Shown here: one piece after another, positions 50,408-60,780 of the stretch | Layout of the letters: each line of letters opens with the position of its first letter | How positions within the stretch are numbered: the first letter of the stretch is position 1 | NCBI GenBank assembly: GCA_018136815.1 | Contig: CM030936.1 | Coordinates: 6,906,382 to 6,970,381 of the forward strand | Direction: 5' to 3' | DNA: 64,000 nt | Source of the DNA: Isochrysis galbana | Lineage: Eukaryota; Haptophyta; Isochrysidales; Isochrysidaceae | Translations under genes and position numbers: made by a program | The notes under the pieces: generated by a model | What the model was told of the DNA's origin: nothing | The model's database searches: none | Seen by the model: the letters and a program-made list of their open reading frames with translations, nothing else

Positions 50408-52612
50408 GTGTCTTGTCGTGCAGAGCCGGGCTTGGCTGAAACAATCACGTTCATGATTCATAAAAGAGAAGAATCCAAGGCCGNNNNNNNNNNNNNNNNN
50501 NNNNNNNNNNNNNNNNNNNNNNNNNNNNNNNNNNNNNNNNNNNNNNNNNNNNNNNNNNNNNNNNNNNNNNNNNNNNNNNNNNNGATAGACGCGGCCGAGG
50601 ATGCACAGCGAGCACGTGACGCAGCTGGGGCCAAGGTCAAGGCCTTCTTGGAAGAGGCAGCGCTAGAGCTGGACGTTGCAAGCGCGTGGCGAGAGCACAA
50701 GGAGGCGCTCAGCGCGGGTGTGGACACAGCGCTGCTCGATAAAGTTGCGGCGTCCATTAACTTTGCCCAAGGCAAGCAGGCTGCGCGCGACGGAGCCACT
50801 GCTGAGCTTCTACGCCTCACTTCGACCCCAATCCTCGAGATGGACGTGCGCGCTGCACAGGCTGCCCAGGTAGCGGCCATAGAGGCGGGTGTGGCGGAGG
50901 CTGCGGTTCACCATGCAGCCGCTGCCATCGCGGCCGCTATCCAGGCACAAACGGCGCGGCAAGAGATGGCTGCACGAGTCGATGGGTTGCTTGCCCAAGA
51001 TGTGCTCACCGTTGACGTGACGGGGTCGCAACGTCTCCTTGACGAGGCGAGGGCGGCGAGCGTCGATACAGAGACGCTCGAACGCGCGCAGGGACACATC
51101 TCAGCCGCTAAATCCGCTCAAGCGGAGCGGGCAGCGGCCGAGGCAGAGAAGAAGGCTAGGAAAGAGGCGGCGGCGGAGGCCGTCGAGCGGCTGCTCCAGA
51201 CGGAGCTGCTACAGCTTCGCGAGGATTCATGCGAATTCGCCATCAGCGAAGCTACAGCAGCCGGAGTCGATGCCAAGTTGGTGGCATCTCTACAACGGCG
51301 AATGGACGAGGCTGTCGCCGCGTGTGCCCGCCGAGACGAAGCTGCTGCGGAGCTCGAGCAGCTCGTGCAGCAAGATTCTTTGCTCTTGGACGTGGCTGGG
51401 GCGTCGAAGGCCCTCGAAGCCGCAAAGACGGCCGGCGTGCGGGAGGACTCCATCAATGATGCGTCAAGGCGGATAGCTACTGCTACTCTGGCCCAAGAAG
51501 CGGCTGCCGGTGCTGACAAGGCGCTCGACCGAGTCCTTGAGCTGCCCCTGGTGTATGTAGAGGTGGAGGAGGCCAAGGCCGAAATCGACAGGGCCAAGAA
51601 GCAGGGCGCCTCATCGGCTAAAGTCGACCGGGCAGCCCAGCACGTCGAGAAGGCTATTCAGGCCCAACAGGCGTTGGATGATGCATCACAACACCTACAA
51701 GAGCTGATCTCGACGGCACCGCTGGAAGTTGACATTGCACCAGCAAAGGCCATGATTGAGCGAGGCCGAGCCGTCGGTGTGGACGAGTACCTGATCCGCA
51801 GTGCGCTTGAGCGGGTCACGACTGCGGAGTCAGAGCAAATGCAACAGGCGCAAGCCGCCGTGCTCATCGAAAAGTACGTCCACATGAAGGACGACATGAT
51901 CCGTTTGGAAGAGGCCCGCGACGCGCTGGCACGCGCGAGGGATGGGGGAGCACCGCCCCGGCTCATTGCTCAGCTAGGCGAACGTCTTGACGTGATCACC
52001 GAGGCGCGCGAGATTGAGGTGGCGAAAGCAGAACAAGAGCTCGTCGCGACACCTCCGTTGGAGCTTGACCTACGAGCATCCGAGCAGCGGGTTGAAGAAT
52101 TACTCCACAAGCACATTCCCGAGCCGCGGCTCACTCGGATGCGTGAGGCAATACAGGCTGCTAGGAAGGTACAACAGCGTCGCGACGAGGCTTGGAATAA
52201 GTTACTGACGCTCGCAGACGCGCCCCCGGGTGAGATGGACGTAGAGCTGGCGCAAGAAATCTTCAAGGAGGCGTGGGAAGCTGGGGTGGACGAGGAGCGG
52301 TTAGAGGCCATCGTAGAGATCGTGGAGAAGGAGGCCGAGGTGCAACAACAACGTGACGATGCGCTCGCAGACCTCAATAGGGCGGTCGACCACGATACTC
52401 TTTTGCTTGACGTGCACGAGGCGCGTCGAGCCCTACAGGTTGCAAAGACGCGTGGTGTTGCGGCAGATCAGCTTGCCCTTGCTCAACAGCTCATCGACCA
52501 AGCGGCCGCGGCACAAAAATGGCGGGACGCTGCAAAGAGAGACGAGCAACTGATGGACGCAATTATCGCCGATGATCTTGAACTTGAAAATCTCATGGAC
52601 GAGATTGCTTGA
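50408..52612 (+). CDS. protein of tandem ~57-residue helical repeats (5' end at gap)
   Basis: After the gap the frame is open for 676 codons to TGA at 52612. It consists of about eleven repeats of roughly 57 residues with the pattern RD.A...L..L...D.L.LDV..A...L..A...GV....L..A...I..A..AQ. Examples: SLLLDVAGASKALEAAKTAG, TLLLDVHEARRALQVAKTRG, PLEVDIAPAKAMIERGRAVG. Each looks like two or three amphipathic helices, predicting an elongated scaffold. It ends DDLELENLMDEIA. The start is unknown; the 25 codons before the gap (from 50408) may not belong. Family not recognised, function unknown. Confidence 0.75.
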   Translation: MSCRAEPGLAETITFMIHKREESKAXXXXXXXXXXXXXXXXXXXXXXXXXXXXXXXXXXIDAAEDAQRARDAAGAKVKAFLEEAALELDVASAWREHKEALSAGVDTALLDKVAASINFAQGKQAARDGATAELLRLTSTPILEMDVRAAQAAQVAAIEAGVAEAAVHHAAAAIAAAIQAQTARQEMAARVDGLLAQDVLTVDVTGSQRLLDEARAASVDTETLERAQGHISAAKSAQAERAAAEAEKKARKEAAAEAVERLLQTELLQLREDSCEFAISEATAAGVDAKLVASLQRRMDEAVAACARRDEAAAELEQLVQQDSLLLDVAGASKALEAAKTAGVREDSINDASRRIATATLAQEAAAGADKALDRVLELPLVYVEVEEAKAEIDRAKKQGASSAKVDRAAQHVEKAIQAQQALDDASQHLQELISTAPLEVDIAPAKAMIERGRAVGVDEYLIRSALERVTTAESEQMQQAQAAVLIEKYVHMKDDMIRLEEARDALARARDGGAPPRLIAQLGERLDVITEAREIEVAKAEQELVATPPLELDLRASEQRVEELLHKHIPEPRLTRMREAIQAARKVQQRRDEAWNKLLTLADAPPGEMDVELAQEIFKEAWEAGVDEERLEAIVEIVEKEAEVQQQRDDALADLNRAVDHDTLLLDVHEARRALQVAKTRGVAADQLALAQQLIDQAAAAQKWRDAAKRDEQLMDAIIADDLELENLMDEIA
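50484..50583. other. assembly gap, 100 N
   Basis: Exactly 100 unknown bases at the 5' part of the helical-repeat gene. Confidence 1.
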
Positions 52613-53640
52613 AAAATCACGGGTGGGCTTAAGGAGGAGAGCCAAGACATGCACTCGCACCTGCATGAATAGGTGGGTTTTTGAATCGGCTCGGGCCTTG
52701 CGGGTTGCTAATGCTTACCTGCTCCCCAATGGCCCCATACGCCATATGGGCACATGGCCATGTCCGTGATTGGACTGAGGTGTACGAGTACGAGATGTGC
52801 TTGTGATGTGCGGTACGTAAACGTCATGTTCATGGCTAGCTTCATTAGAATTTTTGGACGAGCCCACGTTCCATAAAAATGGGCACATCTGGGTTGAGTC
52901 TTGAGTCATCAAATGTCCCCTATTATTTTTGGTTTCCATCCGACAAACGAGAAAAACCTCTTAATGTTCGCACGCCGCGCGCAGTTATGGGACATGGCCC
53001 CCTAAAAAAGCGTCTAAAGATTTGGAGCTAACGCCTGTCTACCGTCACGGCCCAATCTGCCACTATTATGACACGCCGCCCTTCCTTCCGTCCCCAATGC
53101 CCTCAGAAGGTGCAACTTGATTGATCAATCGAGACAACAATCGTCCAATAATTCAACGAAATAGAGCCAGTAGAACGTACAATAGGCAGCTGTCCGTAAT
53201 CTGGCCCAAATGCAAAAATAATCGCCTCAGGGAGCGGCAGGTAGTCCAACCAATGCTCATCCAGCCACAACATCCCAAAGGATCCCGCCACGGGAAAACA
53301 AATTTGTGCGGTCAGATACAATCTGAAGCGTCAAGCCAAATAAGGCGTACCCGGAGCTGCTGCACGGGACTGGGTGGGTCCCTATGGCTATGGACCCCGC
53401 CCACCTGCCCGCATTCATCCGGCACATTCTTGCCCCCATGGGGAGTGCTCGGACCTCATCTCCCCCCTTGCCTCGCTCACCCTCCATGGTGAGCGGATGG
53501 CTTATGGTGTGGAGGGGACAAGGAAGATGGCTCATGGCCTCCCCTTGGGCCCCAATGGGCTGGATTCCACTGGGAGAGGCTCGTGTTCTATGAGACCAAG
53601 GAGGCGATCGAGCACAAGTCCTAATAATATATAGTAGTAT
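52613..53640. other. spacer, no gene recognised
   Basis: The 3' flank of the helical-repeat gene, then sequence of lower GC. The 17-mer ggagctgctgcacggga at about 53354-53370 also occurs at the inner ends of the inverted arms at 55.97 and 56.98 kb; it may be a Copia primer-binding region. Confidence 0.4.
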
Positions 53641-54250
<610 letters not shown>

Positions 54251-54657
54251 TATCGCGGTGGTGCCCATGAGGCAACCACCGCGGCTTGGGCGAGGCAGAG
54301 CGCCATCGCCGATCGCATCGCCAATCGTATATCGCCGGATAAGATTCTTACTACATTCACGCGCACGCACATTCACACAAACGCGCGCAAAACTAATAGT
54401 AACAAAGTAAGAGCGCGCGGGGAAATTTCTGTGCCGCAAGAATGCCCCGCGCGGAGGCGTTGACCGCAGGGGTGGAGCGTGTGTTCTCGGCCGCAGGGAA
54501 AATGCACGGTGATCTACAAAAATCTGCGAAGGATACTACTCTAGAGGCGTCTTTGTTTGCTAGTCGGAACACCGAGTGATATCGACATGGCACACGGCGT
54601 GTGTGGTGTCTTGGTGTGTGGCTCTCGTGCATAGTGTAGTGTGTAGTGCTCGTAAGA
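54251..54657. other. spacer, no gene recognised
   Basis: Includes a minus-strand frame without recognisable motifs. Confidence 0.4.
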
Positions 54658-54763
54658 GGATGAATGCTATCTATGTACCATCTATAACTATCTACATTTC
54701 GATAAGTTGGTGGTGCGCGCGGAGCGCGGCCGCTCTGAACGCTCCTATGCCTCCAGCGCCCAA
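54658..54763. repeat. dispersed ~106-bp repeat, copy 1
   Basis: From ggatgaatgctatctatg to gcctccagcgcccaa; about 90% the same as 59915-60023 on the same strand. Non-coding. Confidence 0.8.
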
Positions 54764-55092
54764 TTTGGATCCACGCTAACACGGATTACCTCGGAGAGAC
54801 ATCCGACACCGGCAACGTAGTTAACGACGAAGAAATTCAACGATATCACCCACCAGCGCGGTGGGAGAACGGATACAAAGGGGCCCGCGCGCGCTGCGCG
54901 CGCTCGCGCAGTCGTCTTGGTCCGCATGGCGCGATGGCAGCGACGGCGCCCTCTCCTCTCTCTCTCTCTCTCCCTCTCCTCCCCATGGAGGTTGGAGGGA
55001 GGGGCCTTCATGGTGCCCATCTTGGGTGACCTTTGGGAGGGAGTGGTGGTATGTTGGGCTGAGCGCGCTACTCTCCCTCACACACCCCCCTC

Positions 55093-55246
55093 CCATGCGA
55101 TACTGTTAGTGTGCCCTGTGCGTTCAGTGGCCCCCTTTGGTATCTTTTAACTTGTGATGAAGTAACAGGATGCGCGGCGCGCCGCGCCGCGGTCTCATCC
55201 TCAAGCCACTAGGGGCCGCGCTGCGGCCTCCTTGTGATAGCGCTCA
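55093..55246 (+). repeat. LTR-like fragment (third copy of the inverted arms)
   Basis: From gatactgttagtgtgccctg to cctccttgtgata it matches the inner halves of the arms at 55666-55984 and 56970-57288. It stops exactly where I would place the LTR 3' end in the arms, which supports that border. It truncates the LINE ORF1 that follows. Confidence 0.75.
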
Positions 55247-55984
55247 GCGCCATTGTGGCGCATCTAAACAAGCTCGAGGGCGTGGATCTCGAACCCAACT
55301 TCATCTCCAAAAGCGCGTCAGGCCCTTGGGAGATCAGTGTCACGGCGGACTGCGCAAACCAATTCAAGAGCCGCTACAAGGACGTGGCCGACTTTCGCGC
55401 GGCTGGTGTGCCTTGCCCGATAGCCGTGAAATACCAAACCTTGGACGACAAAGTAAAGGAGCTGCCGCGAGCATCGAACAAGGCGCTTGCGATCGCATTC
55501 AAAGACGTCTCGGCGCATCTGGTCGTGCGCAATTACAAGTTCGAGATGAAAACCATCATCACAATCAGCGAGCTAGCCAAGGCGGTCGAAAGGCAGAAAG
55601 GCAGGGCTTTGTCTTTCTCCAAGGTAATCAGGAACGCTCCAAAGTCCAAACCAAAGAGGGGATCATGTCGCAGGTGGTTTTGCGTGGTGTGCACCGTAGA
55701 ACTTATAGTGGGATGAGGAGAGGGTAGAGGGCCGCATGAGTCGAGCCGTGATCTCTCCCCTTCTCTCCTCGTTCGTTTGTGTGAGTCCTACGCAATCCCC
55801 CCTTGTGTACGTTTGATCTGCGCGTGATACTGTTAGTGTGCCCTGTGTGCTCAGTGGCCCCCTTTGGTATCTTTTAACTTGTGATGAAGTAACAGGATGC
55901 GCTGCGCGCCGCGCCGCGCTCTCATCCTCAAGCCACGGGGGGCCGCGCTGCGGCCTCCTTGTGATATGGAGCTGCTGCACGGGA

Positions 55985-56298
55985 TTACAACCTCACCTCC
56001 ATCGATGTCCGACAAGCTTATCTGCAGGCTGACCTGCATCAGCCTCTCTACATGCGAACCCCTCCCGGTGTCCCACACGAAGATCGCCACGGGAAACGCC
56101 TGGTGTGCAAACTCCTCAAATCCATCTACGGCCTTAAACAAGCGGGCCGAGAATGGGCAGCCCTGCTCACCGGTTTTCTCCTGCATTGGGGGTTCACTCG
56201 GTCAACTATCGACGTCTGCCTATACACCTTCTCCGAACACCACCGAGTTCTGTGGGTCCTCGTCTATGTTGACGACGCCCTAATCGTCGATCGGGCGG
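55985..56298 (+). pseudogene. Copia reverse transcriptase fragment
   Basis: An open stretch of 105 codons: SIDVRQAYLQADLHQPLYMR, then TPPGV, VCKLLKSIYGLKQAGREW, WGFTRSTIDVCLYTF and VLVYVDDALIVD. These are the ordered motifs of Ty1/Copia RT, including the catalytic YVDD and KSIYGLKQ. The fragment starts directly after the left arm and ends at the inner inverted repeat, so gag, protease, integrase and RNase H are absent. Confidence 0.92.
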
Positions 56299-56969
56299 AG
56301 GGGGTAGGGCTGGGCTTGGTGGCCCTGCCCGCGCCCGCTCGGGGGGGGCGACCGCCCCGGTGCGCCCTCGCCGTTCGCGCCACACGCGCCACTGATGGAG
56401 CAGGCTCTGCCTTCCCTCCACAGCACCATTGAGGCCCCCTCTCTCTCTGCGCCGCCTCTGCAGCCTCCCCAGCTGCTCCCTGCGCCCTCGCACTCGCACG
56501 CGACTGCGGCGCACGCGCAGCAGCTCGCCGCCCATGCGACGGCGCACTTACAGGCCACGACACCACAGCAGCTGCCAGCTGCAGCTGCGCCGCACGCCAC
56601 GCGAGCTGGCATGCACACAAGAGCTCGCGCCTGGCTCATCCGTCTCATTCGCCGGGGCGCAACAAACGCAGCCGCACATACCTCTCTCCATCCCGCCGCC
56701 GTTATACGATAATGACGCCGCCATGCCGATATCTCCCGTCGAGCTCGTCGTACAGTCATCTGAGGTGCTTGCACCCAGTGCGCAAGTCTTAGTTAGCTCT
56801 TGCACGGTGCATGCGTCCAAATGAGTAGACGATCGTGATGAGCCAAAAGCTGAGCGCGCAGGAGATGACGCCGCCCAATGGAAATTTCCGGCTGCCGTGG
56901 CTCAACGAGCGCACGCAGACGCGGCGAGCGGGCGCGGGCAGGGGCACCAAGCCCAGCCCTACCCCCTCC
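56297..56969. mobile_element. inner 673-bp element with 45-bp inverted ends
   Basis: 56297-56341 and 56925-56969 are inverted copies with one mismatch, beginning ggagggggtagggctgggc. The interior is GC-rich with an Ala/Gln/His-rich frame that is probably not coding. The right end meets the inverted LTR-like arm with no spacer. No target-site duplication is visible. Confidence 0.7.
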
Positions 56970-57776
56970 TCCCGTGCAGCAGCTCCATATCACAAGGAGG
57001 CCGCAGCGCGGCCCCCCGTGGCTTGAGGATGAGAGCGCGGCGCGGCGCGCAGCGCATCCTGTTACTTCATCACAAGTTAAAAGATACCAAAGGGGGCCAC
57101 TGAGCACACAGGGCACACTAACAGTATCACGCGCAGATCAAACGTACACAAGGGGGGATTGCGTAGGACTCACACAAACGAACGAGGAGAGAAGGGGAGA
57201 GATCACGGCTCGACTCATGCGGCCCTCTACCCTCTCCTCATCCCACTATAAGTTCTACGGTGCACACCACGCAAAACCACCTGCGACAGATCATCGTCAC
57301 CCAAGGCAAGAAAGAAGTGTACCATCTGTACGTCGCCCCGAAAGAAGGTACATTCGCATCGTTTGACTTTCCGCGCAAGATCCTGCTCAACGTCGGCGGA
57401 GCCCCGTACCCCATCGACTACGCCGTCAGGAACTGCCGCGAGCTCGGCGGCGACATCAAGAACCTAAGCATCCACGCCGGCCCAAAGGGATGCAAGGGCT
57501 ACAACAAGGGGTACGCCTCAGCGTTCCACCCCCCTCTTCGCATCTGCGTGTGCGAAGAAGAGAAAGCAGCGCGCCTCGAGCGCGAGCAAGCGAGGCGCAT
57601 GGCCCCCACGAAGAAGACCCTCCAAGAAGCGCTCAACCCGGGCACCCAAGAACTCTGCTCACGGTTCCCGAAGGGGAAGTGCCCAATGAACATCAAAGGC
57701 AAGGCGTGCAACCGCTCGCACGACTACCCCGGAGCTTGGGTCGACGGCGAATGCAAAATCGAATGCGGCTTCCAGC

Positions 57777-58560
57777 GCCCTGCGGGCGGACAAAAAAAAA
57801 ACCTTTTAATAGTCTCACCGCACACGCGGCCGTGGACCCTCTACTTTCTACTCACGTAGGAAACTTTCTACACCCCCACTTCCCCGGCCCTTCTCCCCCC
57901 GCCATAAGGCGACTCCCCCCGTGCACTACTAGGGGGATAGGGGTGAAGGGCTTAGATATGGTCCGGTGGCCCGCGCCCCCCCCGGTGATCATTCCCCCCC
58001 TTCCTCCTGTGTCTCCGAGTGGGCGGCGGTCTCAGCCCCGACTTATCCTGTAAACAGGTGCGGGACTTACCTATTTTTCGGTGAGCGGAGCTCTCGCTCC
58101 GCCCACCCCCTTCTCCGCGCTCTCTCTCCCCTCTCCTGCGGCACGCGCGATGGCGCGCCTGCGGCAGGCCTGCAGCTGCCCCTGGCGACCCCTGGAGGCT
58201 CCTGGAGGCCAGCTCTGGGGGCAGAGGAGGCTGGGACTGGGCCCTGGCCTCCCCTGCCTCTCCCTCGCTGGCGCTCCTGAGCCTCAGGGGCCCCCACTCT
58301 GCACCTGTCTGCCTGTCGACCAGGGGGGGAGGGGGGGTTGGAGCAATGGGTTGGTCACGAGGGGCCAGGATGGGCGAATGGGGCGAGCCTGTGGGGAAGG
58401 GAGTGGGTCAGTAGGGCAGTGGCCTCCTGGCAAGCCATCAGGCGTGCCAGGAGGATGGGTGGTTCCTCCCCCATGGCAGGGGAGGAGTGGAGAGAGGGGG
58501 GGGCTCGTGCCCCCCCATGGGTCAAGCAAGTATAAACTTAGTTGCCCTGCGGGCGGACAA
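57777..58560 (-). mobile_element. hairpin-ended retroposon, copy 3 (750 bp)
   Basis: The element is 57794-58543, between perfect 17-bp duplications gccctgcgggcggacaa (57777-57793 and 58544-58560). Its sense 5' end at 58543 is AACTAAGTTTATACTTG-like, ending in the same hairpin as copies 1 and 2 with one change (aagtataaacttagtt on the plus strand). Its sense 3' end at 57794 is a T run after attaaaagg. The 5' half is like the other copies; the 3' half is different, so this is a subfamily. Confidence 0.88.
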
Positions 58561-58734
58561 GCCGCCAAACGCCTCAAGGGAGGGGAATGCGCCCTAGGCG
58601 CAGCATGCCGCTATGTACACAAGTACGCGGCACACACAAACCGCGCCTGGCCTCAAAGCGGCCACATAGTGTATTCAATCACTTTCGACTCCACCCTTGG
58701 CTACCCAGGTGAAGGACCGGTCACGGCCTCTAGA

Positions 58735-59290
58735 TCACGATCTCTCACGTGTTGCCTCTCCTGGTATAGCCACACGTAGTATTTGCGGAGTTCTTTGCGT
58801 ATCTCCGCGTCGTCGGTGGTTGTGTCTCCCGCGTCGTGGCTCGGGTGGGTGTTTGTCCGTGTGTTTTAACAATGGCAGGGTGTACAGCCTGGCTATGTGT
58901 TTCCAGTCCCAGTCCTCTTTTGAGATGTCTAGGCGTTTTTCCCATGCTGTTTGCTGTTTTGGCCGTTTGCGGGTCGTTGTGTCGTGTCGCCTTGAGCGCG
59001 GCTTTCGTGATGTCGGAAACCGTGATCGCGTCGAGTGCAATTCTTCCTTTTTGTATGGCGTAATCGTCGGCTAGTGGGTATTCCATGTACTTGGGCCCTT
59101 TGTATCCATTCTCCCATCGGGCCGGGGGGTGGTAGCGTTGTGTTTCTTCGGCGCTCGCTACGTCACCGGTGTTGGAGACCTCCCCGAGATAGTCGGTGTC
59201 TGTGTGGATCCATATGTTGTTAAGTTTTTTGATGTACTTATCGTCTTCTGAGACTCTGACCTCTTCCCGTTTTGTTTCCCCCGACTAATG
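58735..59290 (-). pseudogene. LINE ORF2 C-terminal fragment
   Basis: The minus-strand frame MEYPLADDYAIQKGRIALDA with downstream decayed frames corresponds to LEYPLADEYTLDG at 9154-9483 and 27579-27761. It is a third, more diverged family member, truncated on both sides. Confidence 0.7.
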
Positions 59291-59700
59291 GGGGGGCTCT
59301 TCTCCCTCCTGGCGGGTCCTCTCTCCGGGACCGGGTAGTGGGCGTTCCGACGACTTGTCTAGTATTTGTCGCGCGTGGTCGACCACGGCGCCCCATTAGT
59401 CTAGGAATTCCGTTTTACGGATCACGCGGCCCTCGTGCACGACGACCTCCGGGAGGTGTTCGACATAGGTCGAGCACTCTTCCGCTTCCGCACACCGCAA
59501 ACCGCGTCGAACTCAGCCCTTTGCGGGCGCAGTGATGACGACGTCACGCCCCCAAGACGCACCGTGAGCGCCCAACTTCGACCCGCGACCGGCGGCGCCA
59601 CGAGGCCGTTCTTGTGCCCGCTCACCGAGTAGATGCCGCATCACGCACCATATCGCGGTATGCCTCCATGCGGCCTCTATATGCCTGGCGACCAGGGAAG
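59291..59700. other. unassigned region with a short inverted pair
   Basis: gactaatgggg (about 59282-59292) and ccccattagtc (about 59391-59401) are inverted copies around 98 bases. A plus-strand frame, 59435-59632 (MHDDLREVFDIGRALFRFRT), has ordinary protein composition but no recognised family. Confidence 0.35.
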
Positions 59701-59912
59701 GGGGGGGAGTCAGCTCGAGGGCAGGCCTAGTATGGGCGTGGGAGTGCGAGTCGCGGCCCGCGCCCACGAAGGGTCTGGGCCAGGATGATGATTGCCCAGT
59801 CCCTGCCAGAGGGCAAGGGCTGAAGTTGATTGTACGGGCCCACCCCGGGGGGTGTCCGCGATGGAGAGAGGGGGGCGCGAGGCCCCCATTGACCCCTACT
59901 TATAAAAGTAGG
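59701..59912 (-). mobile_element. probable diverged hairpin-ended retroposon, copy 4 (5' part)
   Basis: The sense 5' end at 59912 is the hairpin CCTACTT-TTAT-AAGTAGG, preceded on the plus strand by gagagaggggggcgcgaggcc, the same layout as copies 1-3 (G/C hairpin, then terminal A/T hairpin). Stem sequences differ but pairing is kept. The 3' end and a target duplication were not found, so limits are approximate. Confidence 0.5.
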
Positions 59913-59914
59913 CT

Positions 59915-60023
59915 GGATGAATGCTATCTATGTACCATCTATAGTCACTATCTACACTTCGATGACTTGGTGGTGCGCGCGGAGCGCGGCCGCTCCGAAC
60001 GCTCCTATGCCTCCAGCGCCCAA
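59915..60023. repeat. dispersed ~106-bp repeat, copy 2
   Basis: Matches 54658-54763 on the same strand. It begins two bases from the terminal hairpin of retroposon copy 4, so the retroposon is inserted at, or just before, this repeat. Confidence 0.8.
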
Positions 60024-60780
60024 CGCGAGGTCAACTGCTGGTGCTCGAAGCCCCTCCGACAAATGCCTATTTATGGTACAATAACGGGCAATTTTGAGTT
60101 TCTCAGAGGGCCCAAACTCAGCACATTAACAGGTTTGGTTTTGGGCTGGGGCCGGGTGTTAACAGGTCAGATGTTGCCCATTACTGCGTACTAATGGTAT
60201 TAACTTGTTAACTGGCTTAACCCAGCCCTGGCTTGAACCTCTCCCCCTCCAGATTTCCCCCCTCAGTCCTTTTTCTTCGGTATGGGGGGGTCGGCCCATG
60301 TGCACTACGTTGGGCCTCGCGTGGGGGCAGGGCTGGGGCGGGCCTGGTGGCGGCGCGATTGCAGTAAAGAAAAAAGAATGAGGGGGGGGCGTGAGTAAAA
60401 GTAATGAATGGAGGGTCGCCTGGTGGAATCGAGCGAGGGGCCCGTGAGAACTCGAGGGGGACAGAGCCCCGGGGGGGGGGGGGGGGGGGGGGAGCAAGCG
60501 ACGGGGAGCGCGGGGGGCTGGGGAGAGCCGCGGGAAAAGGGGTGCGGGTTGCGCGATGGGAACTGAGAGAGCATCGTGAAATTGGTTTGTGAGATGTGAG
60601 GATTTTGCTTCCCCTCTAGCTACAACACGGATTCTCTCCCCCTCCAATAGATAATCGCGTCCATAGCAATGCCATTGAATGTTCGCATCGACCGCAAAAT
60701 GTGCCACCTCGAAGCTGGACATGACACCGCCAAGGCCAAGGCCCCAGGAGGGTCTAGCCGCTAGGAGACGGACTGGACTA
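60024..60780. other. spacer with a poly-G run
   Basis: A run of about 26 G at 60466-60492 and palindromic 'ttaacaggt' motifs near 60127-60170. No gene is recognised. Confidence 0.45.

Larger units (their letters stand above)
55661..57293. mobile_element. composite element with inverted 319-bp LTR-like arms
   Basis: The element is 55666-57288, flanked by gatca (55661-55665 and 57289-57293). The arms 55666-55984 and 56970-57288 are near-exact inverted copies, and each starts TGTCGCAGGTGG at the outside. The TG start and 5-bp duplication suit LTR elements, and a Copia RT fragment lies inside, yet the LTR-like arms point toward each other instead of the same way. A DNA transposon with long TIRs and a 5-bp duplication (Ginger-like) is the main alternative. 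Confidence 0.8.
55247..58700 (+). pseudogene. LINE ORF1, broken by two insertions
   Basis: Three blocks form one diverged ORF1: 55247-55665 (WEISVTADCANQFKSRYKDV ... NYKFEMKTIITISELAKAVE), 57289-57793 (KKEVYHLYVAPKEGTF ... YAVRNCRELGG, GPKGCKGYNKGY, CSRFPKGKCPMN...CNRSHDYPGAW) and 58544-58700 (GECALGAACRYVHKYAAH). Each corresponds in order to ORF1 at 41019-42677, including the CCCH-type Cys/His clusters. The first insertion is the inverted-arm element (5-bp duplication), the second a hairpin-ended retroposon (17-bp duplication). A missing G before the first insertion is an additional frame error. Confidence 0.85.

Noticed and set aside
57794..58543. Helitron interpretation of the hairpin-ended elements
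   Set aside because: Helitrons make no target-site duplication and end in a 3' hairpin with CTRR; these have 16-17-bp duplications and a 5' hairpin.
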